Source: Acidobacteriota bacterium
GTDB taxonomy: Bacteria > Acidobacteriota > Thermoanaerobaculia > UBA5066
Assembly: GCA_029567505.1 (NCBI GenBank)
Contig: JAKPXO010000270.1
Coordinates: 1 to 64,000 of the forward strand
Reading direction: 5' to 3'
DNA: 64,000 nucleotides
How positions within the stretch are numbered: position 1 is the stretch's first letter; the number at the start of each line of letters is the position of its first letter. The notes below the pieces were generated by a model that saw only the letters and a program-made list of their open reading frames with translations, did no database searches and had not been told where the DNA came from. A program made the translations under genes and the position numbers. Below, piece by piece: positions 1 through 8,634 of this stretch.

Positions 1-1
1 C

Positions 2-1057
2 GGGGCGCGGGGCGTCATGACGGCCCACCTCGCCGTCCCGTCGCTCGACCCGGAGCCGGCGCCCGTCCTCGCCGCCCCGATCCGGACGAAGGACTTCACG
101 GCGGAGGTCACCGAGGTGCAGACGGCCGGCACGATGCCCGCCGTCGTCTCCCGCCCGATCACGACGACGCTCCTCCGCGAGGAACTCGGATTCCGCGGCC
201 TCGTCTTCACCGACTCGATGGAGATGGGGGGGATCGTCGCCCACTTCGAGCCGGGGGAGGCCGCCGTCCGGGTCCTCGAGGCGGGGGCCGACGTCGTCCT
301 GATGCCGCCCGACCCGAGGGTCGCCATCGACGCCATCGTCTCGGCCGTCGAGACGGGCCGCCTGCCCGCCTCCCGTCTCGACGAGGCCGTCGCCCGGATC
401 CTCGCCGAGAAGGAGCGGCTCGGCCTCTTTCGCGAGCGGAGCCTTCCTCTCCACGAGATCGCCCGGGCGGCCGGCACTCGGGAGCAGAAGGCGACCGAGG
501 AGGAGGTCGCGCGCCGCGGTCTGACCCTCGTCCGCGAGGCGAAGGGAGCTCTCCCGCTCCGCGAGGGCTCACGGCTTCTCGTCGTCGCCGTCCACGACGA
601 GCGGACGACCGTCGCGATCGACGCGCCGCTCCAGGCCGAGCTGAAGCGGCGCGCGGCCTCCGTCGACTTCGTCCGCCTCGACCCGACCTCCTGCGCCGGC
701 GAGGGAGCCGCGGCCGCCGAGCGCGCGAAGGAGGCCGACGCGGTCCTCTTCGCGTTCTTCGTCCGGCCCCGCTCCGGCCGGGGCTCCCTCGAGATCCCGC
801 CGGAGGGGAAGGCCGCGCTCGCGCCGCTCTTCGCGTCGGGCCGGCCCGTCATCGGCGTCTCGTTCGGAAGCCCCTACCTGCTCCGCGACCTCCCTGGGCT
901 CCCGACTTATCTCTGCGCCTACGGTCACCAGGCCCTGGTCCAGGCGGCGGCGATCCGCGCGCTCTGGGGAGAGGCCCCGATCGAGGGGACGCTCCCCGTC
1001 ACGATCCCCGGCATCGCTCCGCGCGGCATGGGGATCCGAAAGGAGGCCGTGAAGTGA
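2..1057 (+). CDS. Glycoside hydrolase family 3 / beta-N-acetylhexosaminidase (NagZ-like), 5'-truncated by window
   Basis: Frame open to the window edge; GVMTAHLAVPSLDP, RGLVFTDSMEMGGI and AGADVVLMPPDP match GH3 active-site region motifs. Confidence 0.85.
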   Translation, partial: GARGVMTAHLAVPSLDPEPAPVLAAPIRTKDFTAEVTEVQTAGTMPAVVSRPITTTLLREELGFRGLVFTDSMEMGGIVAHFEPGEAAVRVLEAGADVVLMPPDPRVAIDAIVSAVETGRLPASRLDEAVARILAEKERLGLFRERSLPLHEIARAAGTREQKATEEEVARRGLTLVREAKGALPLREGSRLLVVAVHDERTTVAIDAPLQAELKRRAASVDFVRLDPTSCAGEGAAAAERAKEADAVLFAFFVRPRSGRGSLEIPPEGKAALAPLFASGRPVIGVSFGSPYLLRDLPGLPTYLCAYGHQALVQAAAIRALWGEAPIEGTLPVTIPGIAPRGMGIRKEAVK

Positions 1058-3507
1058 ATCCGCTCGGCGATGCTCCGCGCCGGCCTGGCCGCCCCGTCCT
1101 CTTCGCGGCCCTCCTCACCGTCCTTCTCCCGACCCCTCGCGCGCTCGCGGCGCCGCGTCCCCTCGAGACGGTGTCCCCGGAAGCCGTCGGCCTTTCGTCG
1201 GCCCGCCTGGCGCGCATCGACGCGCTCCTCGCCGAGGCGATCGCACGCAAGGAGGTCCCGGGCGGCGTCGTCCTCGTCGGTCGTCACGGGAAAGTCGCGT
1301 TTCGCAGGGCGTACGGCCACCGCGCGCTCGAGCCTTCCGTCGAGCCGATGACGACGGACACCGCCTTCGACCTCGCCTCCCTCACGAAGGGGGTCGCCAC
1401 CGCCGCGGCCGTGATGACCCTCGTGGAGCAGGGGCGGATCGCGCTCGACGACCCGGTCGTCCGCTACCTGCCCGAGTTCGGCGCCGGCGGCGGGGAGCGG
1501 GAGCGCGTCACGGTGGAGCAGCTCCTGACGCACCGGAGCGGCCTCGTCGCCGACGACCCGATGACGCTCTACGAAGGGACTCCGGCCGAGATCTACGCGC
1601 GCAAGCACCGCACCCGGCTTGCGACGCCGCCCGGGCTCCGCTTCGTCTACTCCGACGCCGGCTACGAGGTCCTCGGCGAGCTCGTCCGGGCCGTGACGGG
1701 AGAGACGCTCGACGTCTACGCCCGCCGCGCGGTCTTCGAGCCGCTCGGGATGCGCGAGACCGAGTTCCGGCCCGCCGGACGGGGAGGGCGGCTTCCCGTC
1801 GGCCGGATCGCACCGACCGAGAAGCGGGACGGCGTCTTCCTCCGCGGTGAGGTGCACGACCCGCGCGCGCGGGCCCTCGGTGGCGTCGCCGGCCACGCCG
1901 GCCTCTTCGGCACGGCGGACGACCTCGCCCGCTTCGCCCGTGCCCTTCTCGGCGACGGCGACGGCTGGCTCTCCCCGGCTGGGATCGCCGCGACGACCCG
2001 CGTCCGCGACTACGGGGACGGGGACCTGCGGGCGCTCGGGTGGGACGTCGAGACCCACTACTCGACGAGCCGCGGCGACCTCTTCCCGCTCGGCTCCTTC
2101 GGGCACACCGGGTGGACCGGGACCTCCATGTGGCTCGACCCCGTCACCGACAGCTTCGTCATCCTCCTCACCGCGCGAAACCACCCCGGCGGCGCCGGAA
2201 ACGCGATCCCTCTCCGGACGCGGCTCGCGAGCGTCGTCGCTGCGGCGATCGAGGATGTCCAGGCCGACGCGTTCCGGCGCGCCTCGGAACGACTCGCCGT
2301 CCTGACGGGCCGCCCCTCCGCACCTCTTCCTCCTGCGCCGCAGGCGGCCGCCGAGGCCCTCTCGTACGACGTCCGGGCCGGGGTCGACGTCCTCGAGTCC
2401 ACCGGCTTCGAGGCGATCGCGGGGCGGCGCGTCGCGCTCTTGACGAACGCAACGGGGGTGACGCGCGACGGGCGGACGACGCTCTCCGTCCTCCGCTCGC
2501 CGCGCGCAAAGTCCGCCGGCGTGACGGTCGTCCGCCTCTTCTCTCCCGAGCACGGCCTGGCGGCCGCCCTCGACGAGAAGGTCGGCGACTCGGTCGAGCC
2601 GACCTCCGGCCTTTCGGTCGTCTCGCTTTACGGCGAGAAGCGACGCCCGGCACCCGAGGACCTCGCAGGCCTCGACGCGCTCGTCGTCGACCTCCAGGAC
2701 GCCGGCGTCCGCTTCTACACCTACCTCACGACGATGGCGTACGCCATGGAGGAGTGCGCGAAGGCGAAGGTCCCCGTCGTCGTCCTCGACCGGCCGAACC
2801 CGATCGCGGGGCTCGCCGTGGAGGGGCCGCCGGCCGACGCCGACCGGCTCTCCTTCGTCGCCGTCCACACGATCCCGATCCGGACCGCGATGACGATCGG
2901 CGAGACCGCCCGAATGCTGAACGTGGAGCGGGGGATCGGCGCCGACCTCGCCGTCGTCCCGCTCCGCGGCTGGCGCCGCGCGCTCTGGTACGACGAGACG
3001 GGCCTCCCCTGGGTGAACCCCTCTCCGAACCTCCGTTCCGTCACGCAGGCGGCGCTCTACCCGGGCGTCGCCCTCCTCGAGACGACGAACGTCTCCGTCG
3101 GTCGCGGGACCGACGCGCCGTTCGAGCTCGTCGGCGCCCCGTGGATCGACGCCGAGCGCCTCGCCCGGACGCTCAGCGGGAGGGGAATCCCGGGAATCCG
3201 CTTCACACCCGTCGCGTTCACCCCCGCGTCCTCCACGCACGCCGGAACGCTCTGCCACGGGCTCCGGATCACGCTCACCGACCGGAACGCGCTCCGCCCC
3301 GTGGCGCTGGGCCTCGAGCTCGCGACCGCCCTCCGCGACCTCCACGGGGCGGACTGGAAGCGGGACCGCTTCGGTGACCTCCTCGGCAGCGCCGCGGCCG
3401 TGACGCGGTTCGAGAGGGGCGACCCGGCCGGGACGATCGTCGCCGGATGGGCCGCCGAGCAGATGGAGTTCGAGCGCCGGAGGGCCCGCCACCTCCTCTA
3501 CGAGTAG
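1054..3507 (+). CDS. Fusion protein: N-terminal beta-lactamase-type serine hydrolase + C-terminal DUF1343 (NamZ-type exo-beta-N-acetylmuramidase)
   Basis: DLASLTKGVATAAAVM (SxxK) and YSDAGYEVLGE in N-half; RRVALLTNATGVTRDGRTT, LFSPEHGLAA, DLQDAGVRFYTYLTTMAYAMEECA and VLDRPNPI typical of DUF1343 in C-half. Confidence 0.88.
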   Translation: MNPLGDAPRRPGRPVLFAALLTVLLPTPRALAAPRPLETVSPEAVGLSSARLARIDALLAEAIARKEVPGGVVLVGRHGKVAFRRAYGHRALEPSVEPMTTDTAFDLASLTKGVATAAAVMTLVEQGRIALDDPVVRYLPEFGAGGGERERVTVEQLLTHRSGLVADDPMTLYEGTPAEIYARKHRTRLATPPGLRFVYSDAGYEVLGELVRAVTGETLDVYARRAVFEPLGMRETEFRPAGRGGRLPVGRIAPTEKRDGVFLRGEVHDPRARALGGVAGHAGLFGTADDLARFARALLGDGDGWLSPAGIAATTRVRDYGDGDLRALGWDVETHYSTSRGDLFPLGSFGHTGWTGTSMWLDPVTDSFVILLTARNHPGGAGNAIPLRTRLASVVAAAIEDVQADAFRRASERLAVLTGRPSAPLPPAPQAAAEALSYDVRAGVDVLESTGFEAIAGRRVALLTNATGVTRDGRTTLSVLRSPRAKSAGVTVVRLFSPEHGLAAALDEKVGDSVEPTSGLSVVSLYGEKRRPAPEDLAGLDALVVDLQDAGVRFYTYLTTMAYAMEECAKAKVPVVVLDRPNPIAGLAVEGPPADADRLSFVAVHTIPIRTAMTIGETARMLNVERGIGADLAVVPLRGWRRALWYDETGLPWVNPSPNLRSVTQAALYPGVALLETTNVSVGRGTDAPFELVGAPWIDAERLARTLSGRGIPGIRFTPVAFTPASSTHAGTLCHGLRITLTDRNALRPVALGLELATALRDLHGADWKRDRFGDLLGSAAAVTRFERGDPAGTIVAGWAAEQMEFERRRARHLLYE

Positions 3508-3592
3508 CCCGGCGACCCTCGCCGTACCTGCCGACGTTCTGGTAAAACCCCGCCGCGGATTCAGACCCGAGATTCGACGAGGAGGACCCCAG

Positions 3593-4207
3593 ATGGCCGA
3601 GACCCGCCCCGCTTCCGGTCGAGCACGCTCCAAGAAGGAAGAGGAGTACTTCCTCCGGGCGGAAGCCGAGCTGCTCGAGAAGGTGCGCGTCCGCGCGGCG
3701 AAGGAGGCCGAGCGGAAGGCGATGGGCGAGCAGCACGGCGTCGAGGACCCCGAGATCCTCGCGGCGTTCGAGGAGGCCGGGTACGACCGACACACGGTCC
3801 GGATCCTCCACCTCGTCCCGATCCTGCAGATCGCCTGGGTCGACGGGGAGATCTCGAACGCCGAGCGCGAGGAGATCCTCCGGCTCGCCGCGGCCCGCGG
3901 CGTCGACGAGGGAAGCGCAGCCCACGCCCGCCTTCTCTCCTGGCTCGACTCTCCCCCGTCCCCGGAGTTCTTCGAGCGGACGATGACGATCCTCGCCCGC
4001 CTCATCGAGGCCCTCCCGGAGGACCGGGAAGTCGCCCTCCAGGGCGAGATCATGACCTCCGCCCTGAAGGTCGCCTCGGCGTCGGGCGGTTTCCTCGGGC
4101 TCGGCAACAAGGTCTCGTCGGAGGAGAAGGCCCTCCTCGCCCACTTCGCCGAGAGCTTCGAGAAGGCCCACCGGGCCGCGCTCGAGAAGGTCGCGAAGAA
4201 GGGCTGA
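3593..4207 (+). CDS. TerB-family (tellurite resistance-like) protein
   Basis: VPILQIAWVDGEISNAEREEILRLAAARG resembles the TerB core. Confidence 0.7.
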   Translation: MAETRPASGRARSKKEEEYFLRAEAELLEKVRVRAAKEAERKAMGEQHGVEDPEILAAFEEAGYDRHTVRILHLVPILQIAWVDGEISNAEREEILRLAAARGVDEGSAAHARLLSWLDSPPSPEFFERTMTILARLIEALPEDREVALQGEIMTSALKVASASGGFLGLGNKVSSEEKALLAHFAESFEKAHRAALEKVAKKG

Positions 4208-4274
4208 GTCCCCGCTTCCCCGGACACCGACGCGCGAGCTGAGGCAGGTCGGCGAACCCGGCGCCACGAACTCG

Positions 4275-4331
4275 GTGCCAGGCGTGAAATCGTGTATTGT
4301 TTTCAACAATACACGATTTCACGCCTGGCAC
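4275..4331. repeat. Dispersed palindromic repeat, copy 1 (27-bp perfect arms, 3-nt loop TTC)
   Basis: GTGCCAGGCGTGAAATCGTGTATTGTT-TTC-AACAATACACGATTTCACGCCTGGCAC read directly. Confidence 0.97.
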
Positions 4332-4370
4332 CTTCGCGAGGTGGCACCCTCGCGAGGCCCGCCCGTCGCG

Positions 4371-4517
4371 TCACGCGTCCTTGAAGGGGATCTCCGGCCC
4401 GTCCTCGCCCGGTTCGGGCGGCGTCGGGTTCCGGAGGACCTTCAGGAAGAAGCGGATCGCGAAGTAGAGGATGACCGACCAGGTCACCACCAGCATGGCC
4501 CAAGCGGCCGAGGTCAT
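4371..4517 (-). CDS. 48-aa single-TM protein, MetS-like small subunit of NSS transporter
   Basis: MTSAAWAMLVVTWSVILYFAIRFFLKVLRNPTPPEPGEDGPEIPFKDA; ATGA overlap with the upstream NSS transporter gene. Confidence 0.75.
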   Translation of the reverse strand: MTSAAWAMLVVTWSVILYFAIRFFLKVLRNPTPPEPGEDGPEIPFKDA

Positions 4518-6154
4518 GACGCCCTCCTTTCCTTCCGCCGCCAGGCGAGGAAGACGAGGACTCCGCAGGTCAGGAAGACGAGCGAGAGCAGGATCCGCGT
4601 CAGGTCCTTGACCATCCGCGGCGTCACCTCGCCGTCGGGCCCGTGCCAGCCGCCCGTGTCGCCGACGTGCATCAGCTTGCCGAGGACGCTCCCGGCCGAG
4701 AGCGACCACCCCTTCCCGTCGAGGAGGCCGCGGACCGCCTCGCCCCAGTCCCCTCCCGCGGGCTGGACGAGCGCCCCGAGGAAGACGACTCCGAGGAAGA
4801 GCGGCGTCACGTAGGGGATGACGTACCGGAAGACGACGGGGACCTTCATGTCGGCCCCGCGCGTGATCTCGGCCCACCCCTTCTCCATCCCGAAGATCCA
4901 GGCGAAGACGATCACCTCGAGGAGCGCGAAGACGACGAGCGAGAACGTCCCGGTCCAGAAGTCGAACTCGTCGAACGAGCCGCCCGGGTAGAGCCAGACG
5001 CACCACATCCCGAGGACGAACGTGCAGCCGCCGAAGAGGAGCGCCCCCTTCGCGCGCGCGGCGCCGAACTCGTCCGCGAGGAACGCCAGGATCGGCTGCC
5101 CCATCGCGAGCGACGACGTGATCCCCGCGAAGAAGAGGAGGCCGAACCACATCGCGCCCGCGACCGGCGCGAACCAGCCCCAGTTGTTGAAGAGGCTCGG
5201 GAGCGTCAGGAACCCCATCGAGAAGCCGCTCCCGCCCGCCGTGGCCCCCTTCACGGCCGCGAGGCCGAGGTACGCCGTCGCGATCGGGATCAGGAGCGAC
5301 CCGCCGATGACGACCTCGACGAACTCGTTCATCCAGCCCGCGCTGGCGGCGTTCAGGGCGATGTCCCTGTTCTTCCTCACATAGGCCGCGTAGCAGTGGA
5401 TCGACCCCATCCCGACCGACAGCGTGAAGAAGATCTGCCCCGCGGCCGCGAGCCAGACGTTGAAATCCTTGAGCCCGGAGAGGTCCGGGTTCCAGACGAA
5501 GTTGAGGCCCGCGAGCGGGCTCTCGACGACGCCCGGGGCGTCCGTGCCCAGTGTGAGCCCACGGACGACGAGGACGACGCCGAAGACGATCAGGAGAGGG
5601 ACGCCGATCTTCGCGGCCATCTCGATCCCCTTCGCGAGGCCGCGGGAGAGGATCCAGACGTTCAAGGCGAGCGTGACGACGAAGAAGAGCGTCGCCTCCG
5701 GCGGGAGCGCGGTGATCGACCCGGCGTGCTGTCCGAGGTAGGCCGGGAAGAACTCCGTCGGAGGCGTCGACCGGAACGTCCCCGTTATCGAGTGGAAGAC
5801 GTAGGCGAGCGTCCACGACTCGATGTAGCAGTAATAAGCCGCCACCGTCAGGTTCGTGAAGAGGCCGAAGACGCCGATGTACTTCAGGAGCCGGCTCTTC
5901 CCCAGCCGGTCGAGCATCCCGGGGGCGGAGTGGTGGCCGTACTGCCCGCCGTGCCGGCCGATCGCCCACTCGACCCAGAGGAGCGGGATCCCCATCAGGA
6001 CGAACGCGACGAGGTAGGGGATCAGGAAGACGCCCCCGCCGTTCTGCGCGGCCTGGGCCGGGAAGCGCAGGAAGTTGCCGAGCCCGACGGCGTTTCCGGC
6101 CATCGCGAGGACGAGCCCCGCCCTCGAAGCCCACTGTTCCTTCTGTGCCGTCAT
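4514..6154 (-). CDS. Sodium-dependent transporter, NSS/SNF family
   Basis: MTAQKEQWASRAGLVLAMAGNAVGLGNFLRFPAQAAQNGGGVFLIPY is the canonical NSS TM1 region. Confidence 0.95.
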   Translation of the reverse strand: MTAQKEQWASRAGLVLAMAGNAVGLGNFLRFPAQAAQNGGGVFLIPYLVAFVLMGIPLLWVEWAIGRHGGQYGHHSAPGMLDRLGKSRLLKYIGVFGLFTNLTVAAYYCYIESWTLAYVFHSITGTFRSTPPTEFFPAYLGQHAGSITALPPEATLFFVVTLALNVWILSRGLAKGIEMAAKIGVPLLIVFGVVLVVRGLTLGTDAPGVVESPLAGLNFVWNPDLSGLKDFNVWLAAAGQIFFTLSVGMGSIHCYAAYVRKNRDIALNAASAGWMNEFVEVVIGGSLLIPIATAYLGLAAVKGATAGGSGFSMGFLTLPSLFNNWGWFAPVAGAMWFGLLFFAGITSSLAMGQPILAFLADEFGAARAKGALLFGGCTFVLGMWCVWLYPGGSFDEFDFWTGTFSLVVFALLEVIVFAWIFGMEKGWAEITRGADMKVPVVFRYVIPYVTPLFLGVVFLGALVQPAGGDWGEAVRGLLDGKGWSLSAGSVLGKLMHVGDTGGWHGPDGEVTPRMVKDLTRILLSLVFLTCGVLVFLAWRRKERRAS

Positions 6155-6257
6155 GGGCACCCCCTCTGCCGACCCGGCAGGGTAGCCGCGCCCGGGAGGG
6201 GGCGTCAACGCGAGAAACGGGCTCATCGCCCCCCCGCCCGCGCGAGAATCCGTCCCC

Positions 6258-7028
6258 ATGAAGGTCGCCCTCCTCCAGCTCGACCTCGCCTGGGAGGACG
6301 TCCCGGCGAACCACGCGCGCGCCTCCCGCCTCCTCGGCCAGGCCGCCGCCCTCGGCGCCCGCCTCGCGATCCTCCCGGAGATGTTCGCGACCGGCTTCTC
6401 GATGGACGGCCGCAAGGTCGCGCAGGCGGAAGGCGGGCCGACCGAGACGTTCCTCCGCGCGCAGGCGGCCTCCCTCGGCCTGCACGTCCTCGCGGGCGTC
6501 GCCGAGCTCGCGGAGCCGCTCCCCGCGAACCGCGCCCTCCTCGTCTCCCCGGACGGCTCCGTCCGCCGCTACACGAAGATCCACCCCTTCTCGTTCGCGG
6601 GCGAGGAGAAGGTCATGGCGAGCGGCGACGCCGTCGTCACCTGGGACGTCGAAGGGCTGCGCGTGACGCCTCTCGTCTGCTACGACCTCCGCTTCCCCGA
6701 GCCGTTCCGCCTCGCGGCGGACGACACCGACCTGTACGCCGTCATCGCGAACTGGCCGGAGAGGCGCCGCCATCACTGGAGCCTCCTCCTGCGCGCCCGC
6801 GCCGTGGAGAACCTCGCCTTCGTCGCCGGCGTGAACCGCGTCGGCGAAGGGGACGGCCTGCGCTACCTCGGCGATTCCGCCCTCGTCGGCCCCTGGGGAG
6901 AGACGGTCGTCTCCGCCGCCGAGCAGGAGACGCTCCTCGTCGCGGACGTCGATCCGGCGGCGGTCGCCGAGGCGCGGCGGCGGTTCCCCGCGCTCGCGGA
7001 CCGGCGGCCCGGCAGCTACCGGCGCTGA
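6258..7028 (+). CDS. Carbon-nitrogen hydrolase (nitrilase superfamily, omega-amidase-like)
   Basis: LAILPEMFATGFSM (E), YTKIHPFSFAGE (K), VTPLVCYDLRFPEPFR (C) catalytic triad motifs. Confidence 0.92.
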   Translation: MKVALLQLDLAWEDVPANHARASRLLGQAAALGARLAILPEMFATGFSMDGRKVAQAEGGPTETFLRAQAASLGLHVLAGVAELAEPLPANRALLVSPDGSVRRYTKIHPFSFAGEEKVMASGDAVVTWDVEGLRVTPLVCYDLRFPEPFRLAADDTDLYAVIANWPERRRHHWSLLLRARAVENLAFVAGVNRVGEGDGLRYLGDSALVGPWGETVVSAAEQETLLVADVDPAAVAEARRRFPALADRRPGSYRR

Positions 7029-8634
7029 GAGGCCGGCCCCGGTACAGCCTCCCGGAGGACGAGGACCGATGCTCCCCGGGCGAGGGGATGAAGCGGCCGC
7101 GCGAGGAACGCCTGGCTCAGCGCGGCATGGAGGGGTGCCGCCACGGGATGGTCTCCCCCGGTCAGGAGGACGATGCGTCCCTCCCGCGCCGCGGCGACGG
7201 CGCGGTCGGTCAGCATCGCCGCGTCACGCCGGAGCGCTCCGGGCTCGGAAAGAGCCTTCTGCGGGGCCCACCAGCCGAAATGGGAATCGACCTCGACCGG
7301 ATAGCTCGCGAAGGAGACGTCACGACGCGTGCGGAGCTCGTACTTCAGGGGAGTCCCCGTCAGTCCGACCGAGATGACCAGGAGCGGGCCACGGAGCTCT
7401 CGCGCGGCGACCACGCTGACCAGCTCGTTCCTGTCGATGCGGACTCCGTCCTGCTCCGACCCGACCAACGTCGCTCCCGCGTTCGCGGCGGCGACGGCGG
7501 CCAGAAGCAGAGACCCCGCGCGTCCGACACTTCCCCAGGCGGCTGCCGTCCCGACGAGCAGGGCCACCACGGGCAGGAAGGAGGCCGCGAACCGTCCCGG
7601 GGTGACGACCGGTCGCCCCAGGAGAAAGGACGCGGACGCGAGCGCGGCAGCAGAGGCGAGAAGCGCCGCGCACCCGCGTCGAGCAGGTCGAGCCGCCGGC
7701 TGCCCCCCCTGGCGAAACCGGCCGCGCCGGCGCCGGCAAGGACCAGGACGACACCGGCCATCGCGAACGCCTCGAGCCCCTGATCGAAGCCCGTGCGCCG
7801 CGCCGTGGATCCGTAGGCCGGCGGCCAGCGGCCGGACGACAGCAGGTCCCGCCCCACGACGACGAGCGCATCGACCGCCGTCCGTCCCTGCCAGAAGGTC
7901 TGGAGGTACTCGTTCGCCTCCGGGGGAAGCTCCGTCGCGACGCGCACGAGAGGTGGCGAGGTCACGAGGACGGCCACGGCACCGATCATCAGCTGCTTCG
8001 CGACGAGGCGCGGCTTCGTACGAAGGAGACCGAGCAGCGGCCCGACCGGCAGGAGGACGAGGGCCAGGAAGTTCAATCCGAGAGCGACGATCAGGGCCCC
8101 GGCCTGGGCGAGCAGCCTCCAGAGCGTCGGGCGCTCGACCGCTGAGACCGTGGCCAGGAGCCCCACGAGGATCGTGAGAGCGACGGCCGCGTAGGGGCGG
8201 ATCTCCGTGGCGAAGTGCACGGAAACGGCCGACCCGCCCAGGACGGTCGACGCGACGATCGCAGAAAGAACCCCCCGACGTCGGTGCGCTGCGAGCGCGA
8301 CGAGGAGGAGCGTGGCGACGCCGCAGAGGACGGAAAACCCCTTCGCGACGAGGGGATCGTCCCCGACGAGCTGCATGACGAGGTGGAGCGCGATCAGGTA
8401 GGCGGGCGGGTGCGCCTCCACGGACGTCCGAGCGAGCACTTCCGAGATCGTGGGCGCTCCCGCGAGAAGGAGCGTGTGGTACTCGTCGAGCCAGATCCCC
8501 CCGCTGATCCCTTCGGAGAGCCGCAGAATCGTACCGATCCCCAGCACGGCGATCAGGAGGGCCGAGGACGCGAGCCGTCGAGTCGCATCGCGGCCCTGCG
8601 GCTGACTGGCGGGAGGACCCTCGGGTAGCGTCAT
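7016..8634 (-). pseudogene. Integral membrane glycosyltransferase (GT39/ArnT-like), frameshifted in a G7 tract (or sequencing error)
   Basis: N-terminal part (GIWLDEYHTLLLAGAP...) in the frame of ORF 7360..8913; C-terminal part (LGRPVVTPGRFAASFLPVVALL...) continues in the frame of ORF 7016..8683; switch near 7695-7706. Confidence 0.75.

Noticed and set aside
3593-4207. TerB-like gene as part of a tellurite/phage-defence ter operon
   Set aside because: No other ter genes nearby; single TerB-domain proteins are common
925-4227. 1100-aa minus-strand ORF
   Set aside because: Antisense to the NamZ fusion and TerB-like genes; low-complexity Arg/Glu/Asp/Gly composition typical of GC-rich shadow frames
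4275-4331. Palindrome as an ordinary rho-independent terminator
   Set aside because: No T tract on either strand, and an identical-arm copy is found elsewhere including one inside a CDS
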